A stretch of 25,738 bases of DNA from CAYNXB01 sp964401045. Its GTDB lineage: Bacteria > Pseudomonadota > Alphaproteobacteria > Sphingomonadales > Sphingomonadaceae. The stretch is from positions 1-25,738 of the forward strand of contig CAYNXB010000037.1 in NCBI GenBank assembly GCA_964401045.1, given 5' to 3'. The notes under the pieces were generated by a model. The model had not been told where the DNA came from. It saw only the letters and a program-made list of their open reading frames with translations, and ran no database searches. This document shows positions 1 through 7,379 of the stretch, piece after piece. The stretch's first letter is position 1. Each line of letters starts with the position of its first letter. The translations under genes were made by a program, and so were the position numbers.

Positions 1-474
1 TTGCGCGGTCTGCAGGTGGGTGAAGCCGGGCATGATCGTTGCGGCATGTTCTTCGGCGCGCGTGACCAATGCCCGCTGGAGCGCCGCGAGCCCGGCGTCC
101 GCCTGGTCGATCGCGTCGCGCACCCACAGGCGGAAGTCAGTCGCCACCTGATCGTTACGGCTGCGCGCGGTGTGCAGGCGCCCGGCGGCGGGGCCGATCA
201 GCTCGCCGAGGCGCGCCTCGACCGTCATGTGAACGTCCTCGAGATCCCAGTCCTCTGGCACGCCCTCGCGTTCGTATTCCGTGGCGATAGCATCGAGGCC
301 TTCCTCGATCGCTCCGGCATCCTCGGCGGAAATAATTCCACACGCGCCGAGCATCGCCGCATGGGCCTTGCTCGCGGCGATGTCCTGCCGCCACAACGCT
401 TTGTCGAACGGGATCGATGCGTTAATCTCGCGCATGATCGCCGACGGGCCTTCGGCGAAGCGCCCGCCCCACAT
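1..474 (-). CDS. argH: Argininosuccinate lyase, N-terminal part (runs off window)
   Basis: Last step of arginine synthesis: splits argininosuccinate into arginine and fumarate in the cytosol. The complement of this stretch is open for 158 codons. It begins MWGGRFAEGPSAIMREIN and continues through ALWRQDIAASKAHAAML, LEDVHMTVEARLGELIGP, AAGRLHTARSRNDQVATDFRLW and PGFTHLQTAQ, all hallmark ArgH segments including the HTARSRNDQ substrate-binding loop. The start at 474 was chosen because MWGGRF is the usual N-terminus of the family; an ATG at 479 is in another frame. A weak AGGG lies upstream. The C-terminal two thirds lie beyond base 1. The gene is divergent from tlpA with only 16 bp between the starts, so the promoters must overlap the neighbouring coding sequence. 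Confidence 0.95.
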   Translation of the reverse strand, partial: MWGGRFAEGPSAIMREINASIPFDKALWRQDIAASKAHAAMLGACGIISAEDAGAIEEGLDAIATEYEREGVPEDWDLEDVHMTVEARLGELIGPAAGRLHTARSRNDQVATDFRLWVRDAIDQADAGLAALQRALVTRAEEHAATIMPGFTHLQTAQ

Positions 475-490
475 CGCATTGGAGCCCTGA

Positions 491-1090
491 ATGCCTCGAT
501 CTGCCTTGTTGCCGCTCACGCTCGCGCTCGCTTTCGCCGTGGGCGCTTGCGATAGGGAAACCACCCCCCCCGCGCAACCGCAGGAAAACTCGGGCGCAGA
601 AAAGCAAACCGGCGCGAAGGATAATGGACTGACGGGGACGCTCGATCGCAGCCATGCGGGGGCGGCGCTGCCCTCGATCAAGGTTAGCAAGCCCGACGGC
701 ACCACGCTCGATCTCGCGGCGCTGTCGGGTACGCCGGTGCTGCTCAACCTGTGGGCGACCTGGTGCGCCCCCTGCGTGGTCGAGATGCCGATGCTCGACG
801 CGCTCGCGGGCGAGACCGAGGGCAAGTTGCGCGTGATCACCGTGAGCCAGGACCTGAAGGGTGGGGAGGAAGTCGAGCCGTTCTTCGCCGAGAAGAAGTT
901 CGCCCACCTCGAACCCTGGCTGGACCCCGAAACCGAGCTGTCGTTCGCGTTCGCCGATTCGGGCGGTGTGCTTCCGACGACGGTACTCTACGGTGCCGAC
1001 GGCAAGGAACTGTGGCGCATGGTCGGCGGCTACGACTGGTCGTCGCGTGAAGCCAGGAAGCTGGTGGCGGAGGGGCTTGATGGGCGGTGA
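491..1090 (+). CDS. tlpA: TlpA-like thioredoxin-fold lipoprotein (thiol:disulfide reductase)
   Basis: Predicted periplasmic, membrane-anchored thiol-disulfide oxidoreductase of 199 residues. Residues 1-19 are a signal peptide ending in a lipobox (AVGA|C, Cys20). A polar linker follows, then a thioredoxin fold with LNLWATWCAPC (Cys92 and Cys95) and the cis-proline loop LPTT (Pro162). TlpA/ResA/CcmG-type proteins reduce cytochrome c haem-site or copper-site cysteines; which substrate applies here cannot be read. Pairing with divergent argH is a layout I recall from other proteobacteria. The last codons and the TGA stop fall inside a copy of the tRNA-Val 3' end (1078-1101), so the C-terminus may have been shaped by an integration event. 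Confidence 0.9.
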   Translation: MPRSALLPLTLALAFAVGACDRETTPPAQPQENSGAEKQTGAKDNGLTGTLDRSHAGAALPSIKVSKPDGTTLDLAALSGTPVLLNLWATWCAPCVVEMPMLDALAGETEGKLRVITVSQDLKGGEEVEPFFAEKKFAHLEPWLDPETELSFAFADSGGVLPTTVLYGADGKELWRMVGGYDWSSREARKLVAEGLDGR

Positions 1091-1101
1091 CGGGCTCAAA
1101 C
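1078..1101 (+). repeat. Partial copy of the tRNA-Val 3' end (candidate att site, left)
   Basis: Bases 1081-1097 read TGGGCGGTGACGGGCTC and are identical to 12172-12188 in the tRNA-Val gene. The match extends to 22 of 24 positions over 1078-1101 versus 12169-12192, in the same orientation. On the minus strand this is the tRNA from the T-loop through the acceptor stem, discriminator and CCA (here TCA). Nothing of the tRNA 5' of the T-loop is present. A direct repeat of exactly the 3' tRNA segment, about 11.09 kb from the intact gene, is what tyrosine-recombinase integration at a tRNA leaves behind. Confidence 0.65.
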
Positions 1102-1138
1102 TGGCCTCAAAGGCGATCGTGGTGCGTCTGCCTTAGCG

Positions 1139-2431
1139 CTACAGCAGGAACGCGAAGAACAGCGCGGTAGCTGCGGTCATCACCAGGGTCGCAAGCCAGC
1201 CCAGCACAGTCGCCGCGGGTGACAGGGTCAGTCGACCCATCGCGCGCTTGTTGCGCACGATCAGCATCATCATCGCCATCAAGGGGGCGGCCAGCACGCC
1301 GTTGACCACTGCCGCCCAGTAAAGAGCACGAACCGGATCGATCGCGACCGACGTGAGCGCTGCTCCAGCGAGAGTGGTCACCGCGATCGTCGCATAAAAC
1401 AGGCGCGCCTGCAGCGGCTTCGCGTCCAGGCTTCCCACCTTGCCTGCCATCTCGGTCACCGCATAGGCGGCCGAGCCGGCCAGGATCGGCACCGCGAGCA
1501 AGCCGGTCCCGATTATTCCCAGCGCGAACATCGCGAAAGCGAACTGGCCGGCGATCGGGCGCAATGCCTCGGCGGCCTGGGCCGATGTCTCGATATCGGT
1601 AACGCCGTTGGCGTTGAGGGTGGCAGCCGTCGCGAAGACGATCGCGAGCGAAACGATCGAACTGAACGCCATCCCGACCAGGGTGTCGGTGCGGATCCGT
1701 TTGAGTTCCGGCCCGGCATCGCGCGGGGCCAGGCACAGCGGCTTGGCATGATACCGGTGCTGCTCCTCGATCTCTTGCCCCGCTTGCCAGAAGAACAGGT
1801 AAGGACTGATCGTGGTGCCCAGGATAGCGACCATGGCCGTCGCGTAAGCCGCGTTCCATTGCAGGTCGGGGACCACCAGCGCGGTCAGGGCATGGCCCCA
1901 GGGAACCCCCGCCACCGCGACGACCCCAACATAGGCAAAGAGCGACAGGGTCGTCCACTTGAGGATGGACGCATAGCGCGCATAGCTCAGCGTCACCTCG
2001 AGCACGACGCAAACGATGCCGAAGAGCAGCGTATAGAGCACGGCATTGCCGCCGGTGAGCAGCACCAGGGCCGCGCCCATCGCGCTCAGGTCCGCTCCGA
2101 GATTGATCACGTTGGCGACGAGCAGCAACGTCACCATCGTCCACAGCACGGGCCGGGGGTAGTGGCGACGCAAGTTGCGTGCGATGCCCGCACCCGTCAC
2201 CCGGCCGATCTCGGCGGCGACCTGCTGGATCACGACCATCAGCGGGAAGCTCAGCACGAACGTCCATGCCAGCCCGTAGCCGAACTGAGCGCCGATCTGG
2301 CTATGCGTCCCGATGCCGCTGGGATCGTCGTCGGCGGCCCCCGTCACCAGCCCTGGCCCAAGCGTCCGCAACAAGCCCGTTGGCGGCGGCGGATTGTCCC
2401 GCGCGGTGGCTGCTACCGGTTGCCCGGTCAT
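1139..2431 (-). CDS. Divergent NRAMP-family divalent metal transporter
   Basis: Inner-membrane protein of 430 residues with about eleven hydrophobic segments and the NRAMP (MntH/SLC11) pattern. TM1 carries DDDPSGIGTHSQIGAQ (Asp36-Gly39), where canonical members have DPGN. TM6 carries ILGTTISPYLFFWQ (Ser209-Leu212), where MntH has the metal-binding MPHN. The two best known metal ligands, Asn in TM1 and Met in TM6, are therefore replaced, while the TM1 Asp is kept. This is a recognisable bacterial subgroup whose substrate (Mn, Fe, Mg or other) I would not assign. The start at 2431 is supported by AAGGA about 10 bases upstream. It lies 46 bp downstream of the VIT gene, probably in the same transcript. 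Confidence 0.85.
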   Translation of the reverse strand: MTGQPVAATARDNPPPPTGLLRTLGPGLVTGAADDDPSGIGTHSQIGAQFGYGLAWTFVLSFPLMVVIQQVAAEIGRVTGAGIARNLRRHYPRPVLWTMVTLLLVANVINLGADLSAMGAALVLLTGGNAVLYTLLFGIVCVVLEVTLSYARYASILKWTTLSLFAYVGVVAVAGVPWGHALTALVVPDLQWNAAYATAMVAILGTTISPYLFFWQAGQEIEEQHRYHAKPLCLAPRDAGPELKRIRTDTLVGMAFSSIVSLAIVFATAATLNANGVTDIETSAQAAEALRPIAGQFAFAMFALGIIGTGLLAVPILAGSAAYAVTEMAGKVGSLDAKPLQARLFYATIAVTTLAGAALTSVAIDPVRALYWAAVVNGVLAAPLMAMMMLIVRNKRAMGRLTLSPAATVLGWLATLVMTAATALFFAFLL

Positions 2432-2477
2432 AGGCTCGAATTCCTTGGGACGCCGCGACGCTCGCCAGCCATTGTCG

Positions 2478-3173
2478 TCATACTGCCGCGCCAACGATCG
2501 CACCAACGCCCGCGGTAACCGCCATCGCCAAAGCGCCCCAGAAGACGACCCGGACGATCGATTTCGTGACGGGCGCGCCGCCCGTGCGCGCTCCGAGCAG
2601 CCCGAGGAGCGCCAGAAACACAAGTGAAGAGAGGCCGACGCCCATCGCGATGCGATCGGGGGCGCTTACCAGAGCGGCCAGAAGGGGGAGCGCCGCACCG
2701 ATCGAAAAGCTCATCGCGGATGCAGCCGCAGCCTGCAACGGACGCGCCGTCGTAAACGAGGAACTCCCCAACTCGTCACGAGCATGGGCTGCCAGACCAT
2801 CGTGCGCCATGAGCTGTTGCGCGACCTGACGGGCGAATCGCTGATCGAGCCCGCGATCGACATAGATCCGGGTCAGCTCGTTCAGTTCGACGTCGGGCTG
2901 CGAGGCAAGTTCACGCTGCTCGCGCGCAAGGTCGGCCTTTTCGGTGTCAGCCTGCGAACTGACGGAAACGTATTCGCCCGCCGCCATCGACAGGGCACCT
3001 GCCGCAAGCCCGGCGAACCCGGTCAGGAGGATCTCGGACCGCCCCATCGTCGCGGCAGCCACGCCGATCACCAGGCTGGCGGTCGAGACTATACCGTCGT
3101 TGGCGCCCAGCACGGCGGCACGGAGCCAGCCCACTCTCGCGATATTGTGACGTTCGATGTGCAGCGTTTTCAC
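2478..3173 (-). CDS. VIT1/CCC1-family iron/manganese transporter
   Basis: Membrane protein of 231 residues matching the VIT/CCC1 family, which moves Fe2+ or Mn2+ out of the cytosol. The N-terminus has the family segment WLRAAVLGANDGIVSTASLVIGVAAA. It is followed by LAGALSMAAGEYVSVSSQADTEKADLAREQ (split here by eye from one run), a cytoplasmic metal-binding linker rich in acidic residues (about residues 80-125), then SFSIGAALPLLAAL and two C-terminal hydrophobic helices. It starts with GTG at 3173 behind a good GAGGAAG. It precedes the NRAMP gene and is divergent from the cluster at 3355. The residues typical of the family are present, so exporter function is a reasonable but untested reading. 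Confidence 0.88.
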   Translation of the reverse strand: MKTLHIERHNIARVGWLRAAVLGANDGIVSTASLVIGVAAATMGRSEILLTGFAGLAAGALSMAAGEYVSVSSQADTEKADLAREQRELASQPDVELNELTRIYVDRGLDQRFARQVAQQLMAHDGLAAHARDELGSSSFTTARPLQAAAASAMSFSIGAALPLLAALVSAPDRIAMGVGLSSLVFLALLGLLGARTGGAPVTKSIVRVVFWGALAMAVTAGVGAIVGAAV

Positions 3174-3290
3174 GTAGCTTCCTCGGTCCGGACCGCCGCC
3201 TTTAGCCGGCGGGAGATTGCCTGACCCTACGGAGTTATCCGGAAGGCATCACGGCCTGTCGAGGGCGAAGCCGGTTGCGAAAGAAAATTC

Positions 3291-3302
3291 GTACCGGGGT
3301 AC
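3291..3302. promoter_or_regulatory. Inverted repeat in the divergent intergenic region (possible operator)
   Basis: GTACCGGGGTAC is a 5-bp inverted repeat with a 2-bp spacer. It lies in the 181-bp region (3174-3354) from which the metal transporters and the eight-gene cluster diverge, 52 bases before the cluster's first start codon. A TTGCGA just upstream (3275-3280) could be a -35 element, but no convincing -10 was seen. A separate GC-rich hairpin (CCGCCG/CGGCGG, 3193-3212) lies in the leader of the VIT gene. Neither site matches an operator I can name. Confidence 0.25.
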
Positions 3303-3354
3303 TGAGGAGGCGCCGCTCCCACGGCGTCTTGGTCGTGAAGTCCAGGAGCCGCTG

Positions 3355-3903
3355 ATGCCCCCTATCGACGGAACGTCGCTCGTTCGACGCACGTACCAAG
3401 ACAAGTTCGGAGCTTCGATTTCGCCCGCGTTCACCAGATATCTTTCTCAAGGGGGGGAAAGGGCTCAAGCGGTGCTGGGATTTCGCCGCGCGGGCGATGG
3501 TCCGCTGTTCCTCGAAGCTTACCTCGATCGTCCTATCCAGCTTGAAGTCGAGCAGGCATTTGGCCGTCCGATCGCGCGCGACGCGATCGTGGAGATCGGC
3601 AACTTCGCTGCAACGAATGCGATGGCGATGGTCGAGCTGTGGGGGGCAGCGGCAAACGACCTGGGCAACCGCAACGAAGTCGCAGTCGCGACGCTCACCG
3701 CGCAGTTACGGCACGCGTTTTCCAGGATCGGCATACCGATCGCCGTCATCGCTGCGGCCGAGCCGCACCGGCTAGGCGAGGCGTCTCGCACGTGGGGGCG
3801 ATACTACCAAGCCGATCCGCGCGTGTGCGCCGGAATAATCGCCCAAGGGCAGGAAGCAATTGGCGCCTTCCTTGCGCGCCGCGCAAGCCGGAAGGTGGCC
3901 TGA
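3355..3903 (+). CDS. Thermostable-haemolysin-family protein (putative acyltransferase-like)
   Basis: 182 residues resembling the T_hemolysin family. Visible blocks are RRTYQDKFGASISP (11-24), AVLGFRRAGDGPLFLEAYLD (39-58), AIVEIGNFA (77-85) and WGRYYQADPRVCAG (147-160). The family is named after a Vibrio haemolysin. The E-I-G-N-(L/F)-A block resembles the glutamate strand of LuxI and N-acyl amino acid synthases, so a GNAT-type acyltransferase role is a plausible inference. No signal peptide is seen, which argues against a secreted toxin. The start at 3355 was chosen over an in-frame ATG at 3217 because AGGAG sits 7 bases upstream and the family begins near this point. The next gene begins one base after its stop, so the two are surely translated together. 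Confidence 0.78.
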   Translation: MPPIDGTSLVRRTYQDKFGASISPAFTRYLSQGGERAQAVLGFRRAGDGPLFLEAYLDRPIQLEVEQAFGRPIARDAIVEIGNFAATNAMAMVELWGAAANDLGNRNEVAVATLTAQLRHAFSRIGIPIAVIAAAEPHRLGEASRTWGRYYQADPRVCAGIIAQGQEAIGAFLARRASRKVA

Positions 3904-3904
3904 A

Positions 3905-5956
3905 ATGCTGCTCGATCGCTTGCGGGCTCACGGGGAGGCCGATCCGGAGCGGATCGCGCTCGATGCGATAATCGAACCGCCGATCACTTATCGCGCGCTG
4001 GCCGAGCGGGTTGCCGAAAGCGTTGCCCACTTCCGCGAGAATCTATCACCCGATACGCCAGTGGTCCTGCAGCTCGACCACGGCATTACCACGAGCCTGA
4101 TGGAACTCGCGCTGCTTGAGGCGGGGATACCGCTCCTCTCGCTGCCGCTGTTCTTTTCCGCCGCGCAGGCGGAACACGCCACCTCAGCTTGCGGCGCGCA
4201 GGCGCTCCCTTCCAGTGCCCCACGCATGGAAATCCTGCCGCGCAAGTCCGCGTCGTTCCCGATCCCTTCGGGGACGGCGCGGATCACTTTTACTTCGGGC
4301 TCGACCGGCACACCCAAGGGCGTCTGCCTGTCCGCAGAGCATATGCTGACGGTCGCCGAGAGCGTGGTGGATGCGATCGGAGCCCAACATGCAGGCAGGC
4401 ATCTGGCGCTGCTCCCACCCGGCATCCTGCTTGAGACCATAGCCGGCTTCTTTCCCACGATGCTGGTGGGCGGCGCGTATGTCTGCCCGCCCCAGCGCGA
4501 GGTCGGACTAGAACATCCATTCCGCCCTGATTTCGCCCGCATGCTGCGCGCGATCCTCGATCTGCGCGTCACCTCGCTGATCCTCGTTCCGGAATATCTC
4601 GCCGGGCTTGTGGCGATTATGGAGCAGGCCGGCGTGCGGCTTCCGCTCTTGACGGTGGTGGCGGTCGGCGGCGCGCATACCCCGCCAGGCCTTATCGCAC
4701 GCGCCCGTGCGCTGGGGTTGCCGCTGCGTCAGGGGTATGGACTGACCGAGTGCGGGTCGGTGGTTTCGATCGAAGATGACGACGGGGGACCGCCGGGTTC
4801 CGTTGGGCGGCCCTTGCGGCACTTGCAGGTCCGCCTGGCCGATGACGGCGAAGTCATCGTCGATGGCCTGATGTGCCTGGGCACCATCGATGAGAAGCGC
4901 CAGTCCGGACCCCTTGCAACCGGGGACATTGGCCGGTTCGACGAAGAGGGCCGGCTGTGGATCGAAGGGCGCAGATCGAACGTCATCGTCACCAGCTATG
5001 GCCGCAATATCGCGCCCGAATGGATCGAGGCGGCTTTGGTTGCCCAGCCGGGTATTGCCCAGGCCCTGGTACATGGCGACGGCAAGCCCGCCCCGGAAGC
5101 CCTGCTCGTGCCGGCGCGGCCGGACAGCGATCTGGCCGCGGCAGTCGCCGCCGCGAACGCGAGCCTTCCCGAGTACGCAAGGATCGGACACTGGCGGGAG
5201 GCGGCGCATTTCACGCCAGCGAACGGCCGGTTGACGGGCAACGGGCGGCTGCGGCGTAAAGAGATTGCCGCAGCCTATCTCGAGCCAGCGCCGGACTTCT
5301 TTACCGAACTGGAAGCCGCGAGCGTGCGCGAGCGGCTTGCCTTCCTATCGGTGCCGCAGCTCCAGGCGGGCCTTGGCGGTACTATCACCCGCACCGCCTA
5401 CATCGACTATCTGACGCAGGCCTTTCACCATGTCAGCCACACGGTGCCCCTGATGCGTGCGGCACGCGAGCGCCTGAGCGATCGACCGGACCTTCTCGAA
5501 GCGCTCGGCCAATACATCGCGGAGGAAGAGGGGCATGAGGAGTGGATCCTGGGCGACATTGCCGCTTGCGGGGGCGACGCGGATGCCGCGCGGCGCAGCG
5601 CACCGGCGCCCGCCACACAGGCGATGGTCGATCACGCCTACCGCGCGATCCGGAAAGAAAATCCGGTCGCGTTCTTCGGCATGGTCTACGTGCTGGAAAG
5701 CGTCAGCGTGGCGCTGGCGCAGCACGGTGCCAGCGCCGTGGCCAAGAACCTCGGCCTGCCGCCCGAAGCATTCACCTATCTCACCTCGCACGGCGCGCTC
5801 GACCAGCACCACATGGCGTTCTTCGCCACGCTGGTGAACTCATTCGCTGACCAGAACGACCGCGATGCCGTCACCCGGATGGCCAAGGATATGTTCGGCC
5901 TGTTCGGCAACGTGTTCGCCTCGATCGAGTTGGAGCGCGAACATGCGAGCGCTTGA
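3905..5956 (+). CDS. Acyl-adenylating (ANL) enzyme fused to a haem-oxygenase-like diiron domain
   Basis: Cytosolic fusion of 683 residues. Residues 1-460 are an AMP-forming ligase, with P-loop ITFTSGSTGTPKGV (127-140), YGLTEC (278-283), TGDIGRF (339-345) and the hinge region near GRRSN (355-359). In the C-terminal A10 motif the usual lysine of NGK is arginine (GNGRLRR, Arg448), which may affect or reassign the adenylation step. Residues 465-683 form an all-helical haem-oxygenase/TenA-like domain with a possible diiron ligand set: His508-His512, EEEGHEE (540-546), Glu598 and His629/Asp633/His635-His636. Such domains oxidise or decarboxylate acyl and amino acid substrates. The fusion suggests that an acyl group is activated and then oxidised, or handed to the preceding acyltransferase-like protein. 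The substrate is unknown. The start at 3905 directly follows the upstream stop. Confidence 0.85.
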   Translation: MLLDRLRAHGEADPERIALDAIIEPPITYRALAERVAESVAHFRENLSPDTPVVLQLDHGITTSLMELALLEAGIPLLSLPLFFSAAQAEHATSACGAQALPSSAPRMEILPRKSASFPIPSGTARITFTSGSTGTPKGVCLSAEHMLTVAESVVDAIGAQHAGRHLALLPPGILLETIAGFFPTMLVGGAYVCPPQREVGLEHPFRPDFARMLRAILDLRVTSLILVPEYLAGLVAIMEQAGVRLPLLTVVAVGGAHTPPGLIARARALGLPLRQGYGLTECGSVVSIEDDDGGPPGSVGRPLRHLQVRLADDGEVIVDGLMCLGTIDEKRQSGPLATGDIGRFDEEGRLWIEGRRSNVIVTSYGRNIAPEWIEAALVAQPGIAQALVHGDGKPAPEALLVPARPDSDLAAAVAAANASLPEYARIGHWREAAHFTPANGRLTGNGRLRRKEIAAAYLEPAPDFFTELEAASVRERLAFLSVPQLQAGLGGTITRTAYIDYLTQAFHHVSHTVPLMRAARERLSDRPDLLEALGQYIAEEEGHEEWILGDIAACGGDADAARRSAPAPATQAMVDHAYRAIRKENPVAFFGMVYVLESVSVALAQHGASAVAKNLGLPPEAFTYLTSHGALDQHHMAFFATLVNSFADQNDRDAVTRMAKDMFGLFGNVFASIELEREHASA

Positions 5957-6698
5957 GGGACGGACGGCCGTGATAACCGGGGCGGGCGGGGGTATCGGCA
6001 CTCCGGTCGCGCGCCTGCTGGGGGAACTGGGCGCGTATACCATCGGCGTCGATCGCACGCAGAGCCCCGCTTGCAAGCAGAGCATCGTGGTCGACCTGTC
6101 CGACGAACTGGAGCTTGCCACGCTGGCCTCGCGTCTGGCCGAAGATACGCCGGACATACTCGTCAACATCGCCGGCGTAATGCGCTTCGGGTTGCTCGAG
6201 AGCCAACCCGCCGAAGCTCTGGCGCAATGCTATCGCATCAACCTGCTGGTGCCGGCCGTGCTGGCACAAGCCGTGGCCGGCCCCATGAGAGCGCGCGGCA
6301 ATGGTCAGATCGTCAACATCGGTTCCGTGCTGGGCTCAATTCCCTATCCCTGGTTTGCCGCCTATTCGTCGAGCAAGGCCGGGCTGGCCGCACTCAGCCA
6401 CGGCTTGCGGCGCGAGCTGATGGGCAGCGGCGTCTGCATCACGCACATCAACCCACGCGCAGCCCGGACTCCATTCAACCACGGCGACGTGAACCGCTTT
6501 CTCGAACTCGCAGGGATGAAAGCGGACGAGCCGGACTGGGTCGCGGAAAAGATCGTCTCGGCCATCCTCGGCCGCCGCGAAACCGTGAACATCGGTGCGA
6601 TGGAACAGGTCTACGCGGCGCTTCACGCGATAGCGCCGCGGCTCATCGACAGCGGCCTCGCGTCCCAGATCCGGCGCGCCCACGCCGAGTTTTCCTGA
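5943..6698 (+). CDS. Short-chain dehydrogenase/reductase
   Basis: 251-residue classical SDR. The NAD(P)-binding glycine motif TGAGGGIG is at 12-19, a variant NIAG at 75-78 stands where NNAG is usual, and the catalytic Ser128, Tyr141 and Lys145 (YSSSK) are present. Asp37 after the second strand (GVD) hints at NAD over NADP preference; this is inference. The start overlaps the end of the fusion gene by 14 bp, which implies translational coupling and a shared pathway, for example reducing or oxidising an intermediate made by the upstream enzymes. The resemblance to 2,3-dihydro-2,3-dihydroxybenzoate dehydrogenases (siderophore EntA type) is loose and not enough to assign. Confidence 0.87.
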   Translation: MRALEGRTAVITGAGGGIGTPVARLLGELGAYTIGVDRTQSPACKQSIVVDLSDELELATLASRLAEDTPDILVNIAGVMRFGLLESQPAEALAQCYRINLLVPAVLAQAVAGPMRARGNGQIVNIGSVLGSIPYPWFAAYSSSKAGLAALSHGLRRELMGSGVCITHINPRAARTPFNHGDVNRFLELAGMKADEPDWVAEKIVSAILGRRETVNIGAMEQVYAALHAIAPRLIDSGLASQIRRAHAEFS

Positions 6699-6719
6699 AC
6701 CCGCAGAGTGGACAGTCTT

Positions 6720-7367
6720 ATGAAGCAGTATCGATCGACATTTGCCACGGTCGTCGCGGTCGTTCTGGCCGCCTCGATGGCCAGCCCGGCGTTTGCCGGG
6801 ATGGCCGAGGACGTCAAATCCGTGAACGATGGATGGGCCCACATCGCCTACGAGGTGAAGGGATCCAGCACGCAGACCAAGGCGCTGGATGCCCTCGCGA
6901 AACAGGCGGCCCAGCTGGTCGCACGATATCCGAACAAGGCCGAGCCGCTGGTGTGGCAGGGCATCGTTATCAGCGAGCAAGCGAACCGTGCGAACATGTT
7001 CCATGCGCTGGGTCTTGCCAAACGCGCCCGTGAGCTGCTCGCGAAGGCTTACGCGATCGATCCCAGGGCCGCCAACGGGGGCGCCGCGATGAGCCTGGCT
7101 GTGCTCTATCACAAGGTGCCGGGATCTCCCATCGGCTTCGGCGACGACGCCAAGGCGCGCAAGCTGTTCAAGGAAGCGTTGGCGATCGACCCGGACGGGC
7201 TGGATGCGAATTACTTCTACGGCACCTTCCTGCTCGATCAGGGGGACAAGGCGGGTGCCAGATCGTACCTTCAGAAGGCGCTGAAGGCCCCGCACAATTC
7301 CGCGCGGCCGGTCTGGGACGCCGGTCGCAGGCGTGAAGTGCAGGCGGCGCTCGCCAAAGCCAAGTAG
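6720..7367 (+). CDS. Secreted TPR-repeat protein
   Basis: 215 residues. The first 26 (MKQYRST..., ending ASPAFA|G) form a clear signal peptide, placing the protein in the periplasm. The rest is helical, with TPR-like units around 95-117 (AKRARELLAKAYAIDP) and 143-176 (DDAKARKLFKEALAIDPDGLDANYF split by eye, then LLDQGDKAGARSYLQKAL). Between them is a GSPIGFGD turn. TPR proteins usually act as docking or scaffolding partners. Here it may link the cytosolic enzymes' product to envelope transport or to the FecR/receptor pair. It lies 21 bp after the SDR and 12 bp before the methyltransferase. ATG 6720 was preferred to an in-frame GTG at 6708 because it begins the signal peptide neatly. Confidence 0.75.
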   Translation: MKQYRSTFATVVAVVLAASMASPAFAGMAEDVKSVNDGWAHIAYEVKGSSTQTKALDALAKQAAQLVARYPNKAEPLVWQGIVISEQANRANMFHALGLAKRARELLAKAYAIDPRAANGGAAMSLAVLYHKVPGSPIGFGDDAKARKLFKEALAIDPDGLDANYFYGTFLLDQGDKAGARSYLQKALKAPHNSARPVWDAGRRREVQAALAKAK

Positions 7368-7379
7368 GCGCCGCTCTGC

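Noticed and set aside
1102..1138. Possible terminator AAGGC...GCCTT between the convergent tlpA and NRAMP genes
   Set aside because: Only a 5-bp stem with a 15-base loop and no T-run, so too weak to call.
3217..3354. N-terminal extension of the T_hemolysin protein from ATG 3217
   Set aside because: The extra 46 residues show no family similarity and no good ribosome binding site, while ATG 3355 has AGGAG at correct spacing.
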